Origin: Paragorgia papillata
Taxonomy: Eukaryota > Cnidaria > Anthozoa > Scleralcyonacea > Coralliidae
Length of the DNA: 64,000 nt
Assembly: GCA_035771165.1 (NCBI GenBank)
Contig: JAWNZC010000012.1
Location: 310,001-374,000, forward strand
Reading direction: 5' to 3'
The notes below the pieces were generated by a model. That model ran no database searches. It saw only the letters and a program-made list of their open reading frames with translations, and had not been told where the DNA came from. A program made the translations under genes and the position numbers. Below, one piece after another: positions 12,901-26,900 of this stretch. Numbering within the stretch: the stretch's first letter is position 1; every line of letters begins with the position of its first letter.

Positions 12901-15900
12901 ATATTTGATTTTGTGCTGAAATTAAAGTACGCATACGTTCTACAACAATTGTTAAAATAACAAAAGGTCTCTACCTCAAATAGCGTTATTGCTAATACCG
13001 GTGCAGAACCCGTTAAAGATTGCGCAATTGGCTAAAATAAACACGTTTTAATTCTCGTTTAACGCGACGCCCGTTAGATGCATGAAGAGTGATATTGCAC
13101 AAGTTATACTCTACACATACATAAATAAATGCGCAATCGAGTGATTGTAAATATATTAAAACTTCGTTTTAGGTAAATCGAGCATTTTTAATTGCATTGC
13201 TGATAACGCACCTATTTTAGCCGAAATATTTTGGCATAATACGTGCAAAGACGCCTTGAGCGGTAAACTGACTTTAAAACAACAAAACTGCCTATTTAAT
13301 AGCTTGAAAATGCCCATAACAATTTTGTTAACAATAAATTGTGAACATCTTTGTCAAATATAACTATTTTTAGAAAAATAACTGACTAGGTAACTAGGCT
13401 TATTTTATGAACTAAAAATGTTTTCGCATGTCTGAAAAGCTATTTTCTTTATATTGTAAAAAATGCCGTTACAGCCAACTTAGGAGGGTACTTTAAAGCC
13501 AAGAAAGCTAAAGCAATGTTATTGTAGACTAAATAAACTATTTCTCTGCAAAATTCAGTATGGAAATATGATATTCAATAGTCAAAATGGCCCCCTGTTG
13601 TGCGTCTGTTCTGTCCACGGTTCTCACAACGGTTCTCACTACGGTTCTCACCAGAAAAACATGTATTAGAACGAAGATTGTGGTTTAAAATGACATTTTC
13701 TGCCCACCCGCCTTGTGATATGTTAGTTTTCAATAAGAAAATAATGCATATTTACAATTCACGCTTTTCAAATGCGTTTTTTATAACGATGCTCGCTATA
13801 TTTATATAAATAACTTGATGCTATACTATATCTTTATACTGCGGAAGTGAGAACCGTCGCCGCTTTACCTCTAAATTATTGTATTTTGTCGATGCAATAC
13901 CGGTTAAAACTCATTAAAAGGAAAGTATACCATGCAGATGATATTAGAAAACAGCAGCACTGACTATTTGTAAAGAAACAAGCGTAAATTAGCAAACTAA
14001 CGTCCACGGTGTTCAGTGAGCACCGTGGTGAGAACCGTTGGTGAGAACCGTGGACGTTGTGACATTTGTCATGACAACCGTACAAGCGTTGTAGTACGTT
14101 ATATCTCTCTAAAAATTTTCCGCAAATATTTCGCGTTTTACCTTAGTATGTATTAGTAATGGTGTACGTAATATGGTTGCTAATGAAAACCTAGAACAAG
14201 TTTCAATATGTTTTGTCCCTTTCGTGCCTTTAATAGACGTTGGTAGACGTTGAGAATTTCGGATTTTTAAACCTAGTATCACTTCTCTAATATTTGGTTT
14301 TGTGCTGAAATTAAAGTACGCATACGTTCTACAACAATTGTTAAAATAACAAAAGGTCCCTACCTCAAATAGCGTTATTGCTAATACCGGCGCAGAACCC
14401 GTTAAAGATTGCGCAATTGGCTAAAATAAACCCGTTTTAATTCTCGTTTAACGCGACGCCCGTTAGATGAAGAGTGATATTGCACAAGTTATACTCTACA
14501 CATATATAAATAAATGCGCAATCGAGTGATTGTAAATATATTAAAACATCGTTTTAGGTAAATCGAGCATTTTTAATTGCATTGCTGATAACGCACCTAT
14601 TTTAGCCGAAATATTTTGGCATAATACGTGCAAAGACGCCTTGAGCAGTAAACTGACTTTAAAACAACAAAACTACCTATTTAATAGCTTGAAAATGCCC
14701 GTAACAATTTTGTTAACAATAAATTGTGAACATCTTTGTCAAATATAACTATTTTTAGAAAAATAACTGACTAGGTAACTATAGGCTTATTTTATGAACT
14801 AAAAATGTTTTCGCATGTCTGAAAAGCTATTTTCTTTATATTGTAAAAAATGACGTTACAGGCAACTTAGGAGGGTACTTTAAAGCCAAGAAAGCTAAAG
14901 CAATGTTATTGTAGACTAAATAAACTATTTATCTGCAAAATTCAGTATGGAAACATGATATTCAATAGTCAAAATGGCCCCCTGTTGTGCGTCTGTTCTG
15001 TCCACGGTTTTCACAACGGTTCTCACTACGGTTCTCACCAGAAAACATGTATTAGAACCAAGATTGTGGTTTAAAATGACATTTTCTGCCCACCCGCCTT
15101 GTGATATGTTAGTTTTCAATAAGAAAATAATGCATATTTACAATTCACGCTTTTCAAATGCGTTTTTTATAACGATGCTCGCTATATTTATATAAATAAC
15201 TTGATGCTATACTATATCTTTATACTGCGGAAGTGAGAACCGTCGCCGCTTTACCTCTAAATTATTGTATTTTGTCGATGCAATACCGGTTAAAACTCAT
15301 TAAAAGGAAAGTATACCATGCAGATGATATTAGAAAACAGCAGCACTGACTATTTGTAAAGAAACAAGCGAAAATTAGCAAACTAACGTCCACGGTGTTC
15401 AGTGAGCAACGTGGTGAGAACCGTTGGTGAGAACCGTGGACGTTGTGACATTTGTCATGACAACCGTACAAGCGTTGTAGTACCTTATATCTCTCTAATA
15501 ATTTTCCGCAAATATTTCGCGTTTTACCTTAGTATGTATTAGTAATGTTGTACGTAATATGGTTGCTAATGAAAACCTAGAACAAGTTTCAATATGTTTT
15601 GTCCCTTTCGTGCCTTTAATAGACGTTGGTAGACGTTGAGAATTTCGGATTTTTAAACCAAGTATCACTTCTCTAATATTTGGTTTTGTGCTTAAATTAA
15701 AGTACGCATACGTTCTACAACAATTGTTAAAATAACAAAAGGTCCCTACCTCAAATAGCTTTATTGCTAATACCGGCGCAGAACCAGTTAAATATTGCGC
15801 AATTGGCTAAAATAAACACGTTTTAATTCTCGTTTAACGCGACGCCCGTTAGATGAAGAGTGATATTGCACAAGTTATACTCTACGCATACATAAATAAA

Positions 15901-17699
15901 TGCGCAATCGAGTGATTGTAAATATATTAAAACTTCGTTTTAGGTAAATCGAGCATTTTTAATTGCATTGTTGATAACGCACCTATTTTAGCCGAAATAT
16001 GTTGGCATAATACGTGCAAAGACGCCTTGAGCAGTAAACTGACTTTAAAACAACAAAACTACCTATTTAATAGCTTGAAAATGCCCATAACAATTTTGTT
16101 AACAATAAATTGTGAACATCTTTGTCAAATATAACTATTTTTAGAAAAATAACTCACTAGGTAACTAGGCTTATTTTATGAACTAAAAATATTTTCGCAT
16201 GTCTGAAAAGCTATTTTCTTTATATTGTAAAAAATGCCGTTACAGCCAACTTAGGAGGGTACTTTAAAGCCAAGAAAGCTAAAGCAATGTTATTGTAGAC
16301 TAAATAAACTATTTCTCTGCAAAATTCAGTATGGAAATATGATATTCAATAGTCAAAATGGCCCCCTGTTGTGCGTCTGTTCTGTCCACGGTTTTCACAA
16401 CGGTTCTCACTACGGTTCTCACCAGAAAACATGTATTAGAACGAAGATTGTGGTTTAAAATGACATTTTCTGCACACCCGCCTTGTAATATGTTAGTTTT
16501 CAATAAGAAAATAATGCATATTTACAATTCACGCTTTTCAAATGCGTTTTTTATAACGATGCTCGCTATATTTATATAAATAACTTGATGCTATACTATA
16601 TCTTTATACTGCGGAAGTGAGAACCGTCGCCGCTTTACCTCTAAATTATTGTATTTTGTCGATGCAATACCGGTTAAAACTCATTAAAAGGAACGTATAC
16701 CATGCAGATGATATTAGAAAACAGCAGCACTGACTATTTGTAAAGAAACAAGCGAAAATTAGCAAACTAACGTCCACGGTGTTCAGTGAGCACCGTGGTG
16801 AGAACCGTTGGTGAGAACCGTGGACGTTGTGACATTTGTCATGACAACCGTACAAGCGTTGTAGTACGTTATATCTCTCTAATAATTTTCCGCAAATATT
16901 TCGCGTTTTACCTTAGTATGTATTAGTAATGTTGTACGTAATATGGTTGCTAATGAAAACCTAGAACAAGTTTCAATATGTTTTGTCCCTTTCGTGCCTT
17001 TAATAGACGTTGGTAGACGTTGAGAATTTCGGATTTTTAAACCTAGTATCACTTCTCTAATATTTGGTTTTGTGCTGAAATTAAAGTACGCATACGTTCT
17101 ACAACAATTGTTATAATAAAAAAGGTCCCTACCTCAAATAGCGTTATTGCTAATACCGGCGCAGAACCCGTTAAAGATTGCGCAATTCGCTAAAATAAAC
17201 ACGTTTTAATTCTCGTTTAACGCGACGCCCGTTAGATGAAGAGTGATATTGCACAAGTTATACTCTACACATACATAAATAAATGCGCAATCGAGTGATT
17301 GTAAATATATTAAAACTTCGTTTTAGGTAAATCGCGCATTTTTAATTGCATTGCTTATAACCGCACCTATTTTAGCCGAAATATTTTGGCATAATACGTG
17401 CAAAGACGCCTTGAGCAGTAAACTGACTTTAAAACATCAAAACTGTCTATTTAATAGCTTGAAAATGCCCATAACAATTTTGTTAACAATAAATTGTGAA
17501 CATCTTTGTCAAATATAACTATTTTTAGAAAAATAACTGACTAGATAACTAGGCTTATTTTATGAACTAAAAATGTTTTCGCATATCTGAAAAGCTATTT
17601 TCTTTATATTGTAAAAAATGCCGTTACAGCCAAATTAGGAGGGCACTTTAAAGCCAAGAAAGCTAAAGCAATGTTATTGTAGACTAAATAAACTATTTC

Positions 17700-20500
17700 T
17701 CTGCAAAATTCAGTATGGAAATATGATATTCAATAGTCAAAATTGCCCCCTGTTGTGCGTCTGTTCTGTCCACGGTTCTCACAACGGTTCTCACAACGGT
17801 TCTCACTACGGTTCTCACTAGAAAAACATGTATTAGAACGAAGATTGTGGTTTAAAATGACATTTTCTGCACACCCGCCTTGTGATATGTTAGTTTTCAA
17901 TAAGAAAATAATGCATATTTACAATTCACAGCTTTTCAAATGCGTTTTTTATAACGATGCTCGCTTTATTTATATAAATAACTTGATGCTATACTATATC
18001 TTTATACTGCGGAAGTGAGAACCGTCGCCGCTTTACCTCTAAATTATTGTATTTTGTCGATGCAATACCGGTTAAAACTCATTAAAAGGAAAGTATACCA
18101 TGCAGATGATATTAGAAAACAGCAGCACTGACTATTTGTCAAGAAACAAGCGTAAATTAGCAAACTAACGTCCACGGTGTTCAGTGAGCACCGTGGTGAG
18201 AACCGTTGGTGAGAACCGTGGACGTTGTGACATTTGTCATGACAACCGTACAAGCGTTGTACTACGTTATATCTCCCTAATAATTTTCCGCAAATATTTC
18301 GCGTTTTACCTTAGTATGTATTAGTAATGTTGTACGTAATATGGTTGCTAATGAAAACCTAGAACAAGTTTCAATATGTTTTGTCCCTTTCGTGCCTTTA
18401 ATAGACGTTGGTAGACATTGAGAATTTCGGATTTTTAAACCTAGTATCACTTCTCTAATATTTGGTTTTGTGCTGAAATTAAAGTACGCATACGTTCTAC
18501 AACAATTGTTAAAATAACAAAAGGTCCCTACCTCAAATAGCGTTATTGCTAATACCGGCGCAGAACCCGTTAAAGATTGCGCAATTGGCTAAAATAAACA
18601 CGTTTTAATTCTCGTTTAACGCGACGCCCGTTAGATGAAGAGTGATATTGCACAAGTTATACTCTACACATACATAAATAAATGCGCAATCGAGTGATTG
18701 TAAATATATTAAAACTTCGTTTTAGGTAAATCGCGCATTTTTAATTGCATTGCTTATAACACACCTATTTTAGCCGAAATATTTTGGCATAATACGTGCA
18801 AAGACGCCTTGAGCAGTAAACTGACTTTAAAACAACAAAACTGTCTATTTAATAGCTTGAAAATGCCCATAACAATTTTGTTAACAATAAATTGTGAACA
18901 TCTTTGTCAAATATAACTATTTTTAGAAAAATAACTGACTAGATAACTAGGCTTATTTTATGAACTAAAAATGTTTTCGCATATCTGAAAAGCTATTTTC
19001 TTTATATTGTAAAAAATGCCGTTACAGCCAACTTAGGAGGGTACTTTAAAGCCAAGAAAGCTAAAGCAATGTTATTGTAGACTAAATAAACTATTTCTCT
19101 GCAAAATTCAGTATGGAAATATGATATTCAATAGTCAAAATTGCCCCCTGTTGTGCGTCTGTTCTGTCCACGGTTCTCACAACGGTTCTCACAACGGTTC
19201 TCACTACGGTTCTCACTAGAAAAACATGTATTAGAACGAAGATTGTGGTTTAAAATGACATTTTCTGCACACCCGCCTTGTGATATGTTAGTTTTCAATA
19301 AGAAAATAATGCACATTTACAATTCACGCTTTTCAAATGCGTTTTTTATAACGATGCTCGCTTTATTTATATAAATAACTTGATGCTATACTATATCTTT
19401 ATACTGCGGAAGTGAGAACCGTCGCCGCTTTACCTCTAAATTATTGTATTTTGTCGATGCAATACCGGTTAAAACTCATTAAAAGGAAAGTATACCATGC
19501 AGATGATATTAGAAAACAGCAGCACTGACTATTTGTCAAGAAACAAGCGTAAATTAGCAAACTAACGTCCACGATGTTCAGTGAGCACCGTGGTGAGAAC
19601 CGTTGGTGAGAACCGTGGACGTTGTGACATTTGTCATGACAACCGTACAAGCGTTGTAGTACGTTATATCTCTGTAATAATTTTCCGCAAATATTTCGCG
19701 TTTTACCTTAGTATGTATTAGTAATGTTGTACGTAATATGGTTGCTAATGAAAACCTAGAACAAGTTTCAATATGTTTTGTCCCTTTCGTGCCTTTAATA
19801 GACGTTGGTAGACGTTGAGAATTTCGGATTTTTAAACCTAGTATCACTTCTCTAATATTTGGTTTTGTGCTGAAATTAAAGTACGCATACGTTCTACAAC
19901 AATTGTTAAAATAACAAAAGGTCCCTACCTCAAATAGCGTTATTTCTAATACCGGCGCAGAACCCGTTAAAGATTGCGCAATTGGCTAAAATAAACCCGT
20001 TTTAATTCTCGTTTAACGCGACGCCCGTTAGATGAAGAGTGATATTGCACAAGTTATACTCTACACATACATAAATAAATGCGCAACCGAGTGATTGTAA
20101 ATATATTAAAACTTCGTTTTAGGTAAATCGAGCATTTTTAGTTGCATTGCTTATAACGCACCTATTTTAGCCGAAATATTTTGGCATAATACGTGCAAAG
20201 ACGCCTTGAGCAGTAAACTGACTTTAAAACAACAAAACTGCCTATTTAATAGCTTGAAAATGCCCATAACAATTTTGTTAACAATAAATTGTCAACATCT
20301 TTGTCAAATATAACTATTTTTAGAAAAATAACTGACTAGATAACTAGGCTTATTTTATGAACTAAAAATGTTTTCGCATATCTGAAAAGCTATTTTCTTT
20401 ATATTGTAAAAAATGCCGTTACAGCCAACTTAGGAGGGTACTTTAAAGCCAAGAAAGCTAAAGCAATGTTATTGTAGACTAAATAAACTATTTCTCTGCA
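17700..20500. repeat. Satellite units with an expanded motif cluster and TTTGTCAAG variant
   Basis: Units anchored at 17,755 and 19,153 each carry four rather than three reverse motif copies, and AAAATTGCCCC instead of AAAATGGCCCC before the landmark. The segments near 18,138 and 19,533 read TTTGTCAAGAAAC where most units read TTTGTAAAGAAAC. The TCAAG variant reappears only near 38,967 and 40,357, which links these two distant parts of the array. Confidence 0.7.
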
Positions 20501-20999
20501 AAATTCAGTATGGAAATATGATATTCAATAGTCAAAATGGCCCCCTGTTGTGCGTCTGTTCTGTCCACGGTTCTCACAACGGTTCTCACTACGGTTCTCA
20601 CCAGAAAAACATGTATTAGAACGAAGATTGTGGTTTAAAATGACATTTTCTGCACACCCGCCTTGTGATATGTTAGTTTTCAATAAGAAAATAATGCATA
20701 TTTACAATTCACGCTTTTCAAATGCGTTTTTTATAACGATGCTCGCTATATTTATATAAATAACTTGATGCTATACTATATCTTTATACTGCGGAAGTGA
20801 GAACCGTCGCCGCTTTACCTCTAAATTATTGTATTTTGTCGATGCAATACCGTTTAAAACTCATTAAAAGGAAAGTATACCATGCAGATGATATTAGAAA
20901 ACAGCAGCACTGACTATTTGTAAAGAAACAAGCGTAAATTAGCAAACTAACGTCCACGGTGTTCAGTGAGCACCGTGGTGAGAACCGTTGGTGAGAACC

Positions 21000-23900
21000 G
21001 TGGACGTTGTGACATTTGTCATGACAACCGTACAAGCGTTGTAGTACGTTATATCTCTCTAATAATTTTCCCAAATATTTCGCGTTTTACCTTAGTATGT
21101 ATTAGTAATGTTGTACGTAATATGGTTGCTAATGAAAACCTAGAACAAGTTTCAATATGTTTTGTCCCTTTCGTGCCTTTAATAGACGTTGGTAGACGTT
21201 GAGAATTTCGGATTTTTAAACCTAGTATCACTTCTCTAATATTTGGTTTTTGTGCTGAAATTAAAGTACGCATACGTTCTACAACAATTGTTATAATAAA
21301 AAAAAGGTCCCTACCTCAAATAGCGTTATTGCTAATACCGGCGCAGAACCCGTTAAAGATTGCGCAATTGGCTAAAATAAACACGTTTTAATTCTCGTTT
21401 AAACGCGACGCCCGTTAGATGAAGAGTGATATTGCACAAGTTATACTCTACACATACATAAATAAATGCGCAATCGAGTGATTGTAAATATATTAAAACT
21501 TCGTTTTAGGTAAGTCGAGCATTTTTAATTGCATTGCTGATAACGCACCTATTTTAGCCGAAATATTTTGGCATAATACGTGCAAAGACGCCTTGAGCAG
21601 TAAACTGACTTTAAAACAACAAAACTGCCTATTTAATAGCTTGAAAATGCCCATAACAATTTCGTTAACAATAAATTGTGAACATCTTTGTCAAATATAA
21701 CTATTTTTAGAAAAATAACTGACTAGGTAACTAGGCTTATTTTATGAACTAAAAATGTTTTCGCATGTCTGAAAAGCTATTTTCTTTATATTGTAAAAAA
21801 TGCCGTTACAGCCAACTTAGGAGGGTACTTTAAAGCCATGAAAGCTAAAGCAATGTTATTGTAGACTAAATAAACTATTTCTCTGCAAAATTCAGTATGG
21901 AAATATGATATTCAATAGTCAAAATGGCCCCCTGTTGTGCGTCTGTTCTGTCCACGGTTCTCACAACGGTTCTCACTACGGTTCTCACCAGAAAAACATG
22001 TATTAGAACGAAGATTGTGTTTTAAAATGACATTTTCTGCACACCCGCCTTGTGATATGTTAGTTTTCAATAAGAAAATAATGCATATTTACAATTCACG
22101 CTTTTCAAATGCGTTTTTTATAACGATGCTCGCTATATTTATATAAATAACTTGATGCTATACTATATCTTTATACTGCGGAAGTGAGAACCGTCGCCGC
22201 TTTACCTCTAAATTATTGTATTTTGTCGATGCAATACTGGTTAAAACTCATTAAAAGGAAAGTATACCATGCAGATGATATTAGAAAACAGCAGCACTGA
22301 CTATTTGTAAAGAAACAAGCGTAAATTAGCAAACTAACGTCCACGGTGTTCAGTGAGCACCGTGGTGAGAACCGTTGGTGAGAACCGTGGACGTTGTGAC
22401 ATTTGTCATGACAACCGTACAAGCGTTGTAGTACGTTATATCTCTCTAATAATTTTCCCAAATATTTCGCGTTTTACCTTAGTATGTATTAGTAATGTTG
22501 TACGTAATATGGTTGCTAATGAAAACCTAGAACAAGTTTCAATATGTTTTGTCCCTTTCGTGCCTTTAATAGACGTTGGTAGACGTTGAGAATTTCGGAT
22601 TTTTAAACCTAGTATCACTTCTCTAATATTTGGTTTTGTGCTGAAATTAAAGTACGCATACGTTCTACAACAATTGTTATAATAAAAAAAGGTCCCTACC
22701 TCAAATAGCGTTATTGCTAATACCGGCGCAGAACCCGTTAAAGATTGCGCAATTGGCTAAAATAAACACGTTTTAATTCTCGTTTAACGCGACGCCCGTT
22801 AGATGAAGAGTGATATTGCACAAGTTATACTCTACACATACATAAATAAATGCGCAATCGAGTGATTGTAAATATATTAAAACTTCGTTTTAGGTAAGTC
22901 GAGCATTTTTAATTGCATTGCTGATAACGCACCTATTTTAGCCGAAATATTTTGGCATAATACGTGCAAAGACGCCTTGAGCAGTAAACTGACTTTAAAA
23001 CAACAAAACTGCGTATTTAATAGCTTGAAAATGCCCATAACAATTTCGTTAACAATAAATTGTGAACATCTTTGTCAAATATAACTATTTTTAGAAAAAT
23101 AACTGACTAGGTAACTAGGCTTATTTTATGAACTAAAAATGTTTTCGCATGTCTGAAAAGCTATTTTCTTTATATTGTAAAAAATGCCGTTACAGCCAAC
23201 TTAGGAGGGTACTTTAAAGCCATGAAAGCTAAAGCAATGTTATTGTAGACTAAATAAACTATTTCTCTGCAAAATTCAGTATGGAAATATGATATTCAAT
23301 AGTCAAAATGGCCCCCTGTTGTGCGTCTGTTCTGTCCACGGTTCTCACAACGGTTCTCACTACGGTTCTCACCAGAAAAACATGTATTAGAACGAAGATT
23401 GTGTTTTAAAATGACATTTTCTGCACACCCCGCCTTGTGATATGTTAGTTTTCAATAAGAAAATAATGCATATTTACAATTCACGCTTTTCAAATGCGTT
23501 TTTTATAACGATGCTCGCTATATTTATATAAATAACTTGATGCTATAACTATATCTTTATACTGCGGAAGTGAGAACCGTCGCCGCTTTACCTCTAAATT
23601 ATTGTATTTTTGTCGATGCAATACTGGTTAAAACTCATTAAAAGGAAAGTATACCATGCAGATGATATTAGAAAACAGCAGCACTGACTATTTGTAAAGA
23701 AACAAGCGTAAATTAGCAAACTAACGTCCACGGTGTTCAGTGAGCACCGTGGTGAGAACCGTTGGTGAGAACCGTGGACGTTGTGACATTTGTCATGACA
23801 ACCGTACAAGCGTTGTAGTACGTTATATCTCTCTAATAATTTTCCGCAAATATTTCGCGTTTTACCTTAGTATGTATTAGTAATGTTGTACGTAATATGG

Positions 23901-26900
23901 TTGCTAATGAAAACCTAGAACAAGTTTCAATATGTTTTGTCCCTTTCGTGCGTTTAATAGACGTTGGTAGACGTTGAGAATTTCGGATTTTTTAAACCTA
24001 GTATCACTTCTCTAATATTTGGTTTTGTGCTGAAATTAAAGTACGCATACGTTCTAACAACAATTGTTATAATAAAAAAAGGTCCCTACCTCAAATAGCG
24101 TTATTGCTAATACCGGCGCAGAACCCGTTAAAGAATTGCGCAATTGGCTAAAATAAACACGTTTTAATTCTCGTTTAACGCGACGCCCGTTAGATGAAGA
24201 GTGATATTGCACAAGTTATACTCTACACATACATAAATAAATGCGCAATCGAGTGATTGTAAATATATTAAAACTTCGTTTTAGGTAAGTCGAGCATTTT
24301 TAATTGCATTGCTGATAACGCACCTATTTTAGCCGAAATATTTTGGCATAATACGTGCAAAGACGCCTTGAGCAGTAAACTGACTTTAAAACAACAAAAC
24401 TGCCTATTTAATAGCTTGAAAATGCCCATAACAATTTCGTTAACAATAAATTGTGAACATCTTTGTCAAATATAACTATTTTTAGAAAAATAACTGACTA
24501 GGTAACTAGGCTTATTTTATGAACTAAAAATGTTTTCGCATGTCTGAAAAGCTATTTTCTTTATATTGTAAAAATTCCGTTACAGCCGACTTAGGAGGGT
24601 ACTTTAAAGCCAAGAAAGCTAAAGCAATGTTATTGTAGACTAAATAAACTATTTCTCTGCAAAATTCAGTATGGAAATATGATATTCAATAGTCAAAATG
24701 GCCCCCTGTTGTGCGTCTGTTCTGTCCACGGTTCTCACAACGGTTCTCACTACGGTTCTCACCAGAAAAACATGTATTAGAACGAAGATTGTGGTTTAAA
24801 ATGACATTTTCTGCACACCCGCCTTGTGATATGTTAGTTTTCAATAAGAAAATAATGCATATTTACAATTCACGCTTTTCAAATGCGTTTTTTATAACGA
24901 TGCTCGCTATATTTATATAAATAACTTGATGCTATACTATATCTTTATACTGCGGAAGTGAGAACCGTCGCCGCTTTACCTCTAAATTATATATTGTATT
25001 TTGTCGATGCAATACTGGTTAAAACTCATTAAAAGGAAAGTATACCATGCAGATGATATTAGAAAACAGCAGCACTGACTATTTGTAAAGAAACAAGCGT
25101 AAATTAGCAAACTAACGTCCACGGTGTTCAGTGAGCACCGTGGTGAGAACCGTTGGTGAGAACCGTGGACGTTGTGACATTTGTCATGACAACCGTACAA
25201 GCGTTGTAGTACGTTATATCTCTCTAATAATTTTCCGCAAATATTTCGCGTTTTACCTTAGTATGTATTAGTAATGTTGTACGTAATATGGTTGCTAATG
25301 AAAACCTAGAACAAGTTTCAATATGTTTTGTCCCTTTCGTGCGTTTAATAGACGTTGGTAGACGTTGAGAATTTCGGATTTTTAAACCTAGTATCACTTC
25401 TCTAATATTTGGTTTTGTGCTGAAATTAAAGTACGCATACGTTCTACAACAATTGTTATAATAAAAAAAGGTCCCTACCTCAAATAGCGTTATTGCTAAT
25501 ACCGGCGCAGAACCCGTTAAAGATTGCGCAATTGGCTAAAATAAACACGTTTAATTCTCGTTTAACGCGACGCCCGTTAGATGAAGAGTGATATTGCACA
25601 AGTTATACTCTACACATACATAAATAAATGCGCAAATCGAGTGATTGTAAATATATTAAAACTTCGTTTTAGGTAAAGTCGAGCATTTTTTAATTGCATT
25701 GCTGATAACGCACCCATTTTAGCCGAAATATTTTGGCATAATACGTGCAAAGACGCCTTGAGCAGTAAACTGACTTTAAAACAACAAAACTGCCTATTTA
25801 ATAGCTTGAAAATGCCCATAACAATTTCGTTAACAATAAATTGTGAACATCTTTGTCAAATATAACTATTTTTAGAAAAATAACTGACTAGGTAACTAGG
25901 CTTATTTTATGAACTAAAAATGTTTTCGCATGTCTGAAAAGCTATTTTCTTTATATTGTAAAAAATGCCGTTACAGCCAACTTAGGAGGGTACTTTAAAG
26001 CCAAGAAAGCTAAAGCAATGTTATTGTAGACTAAATAAACTATTTCTCTGCAAAATTCAGTATGGAAATATGATATTCAATAGTCAAAATGGCCCCCTGT
26101 TGTGCGTCTGTTCTGTCCACGGTTCTCACAACGGTTCTCACTACGGTTCTCACCAGAAAAACATGTATTAGAACGAAGATTGTGGTTTAAAATGACATTT
26201 CTGCACACCCGCCTTGTGATATGTTAGTTTTCAATAAGAAAATAATGCATATTTACAATTCACGCTTTTCAAATGCGTTTTTTTATAACGATGCTCGCTA
26301 TATTTATATAAATAACTTGATGCTATACTATATCTTTATACTGCGGAAGTGAGAACCGTCGCCGCTTTACCTCTAAATTATTGTATTTTGTCGATGCAAT
26401 ACCGGTTAAAACTCATTAAAAGGAAAGTATACCATGCAGATGATATTAGAAAACAGCAGCACTGACTATTTGTAAAGAAACAAGCGTAAATTAGCAAACT
26501 AACGTCCACGGTGTTCAGTGAGCACCGTGGTGAGAACCGTTGGTGAGAACCGTGGACGTTGTGACATTTGTCATGACAACCGTACAAGCGTTGTAGTACG
26601 TTATATCTCTCTAATAAATTTTCCGCAAATATTTCGCGTTTTACCTTAGTATGTATTAGTAATGTTGTACGTAATATGGTTGCTAATGAAAACCTAGAAC
26701 AAGTTTCAATATGTTTTGTCCCTTTCGTGCCTTTAATAGACGTTGGTAGACGTTGAGAATTTCGGATTTTTAAACCTAGTATCACTTCTCTAATATTTGG
26801 TTTTGTGCTGAAATTAAAGTACGCATACGTTCTACAACAATTGTTATAATAAAAAAAGGTCCCTACCTCAAATAGCGTTATTGCTAATACCGGCGCAGAA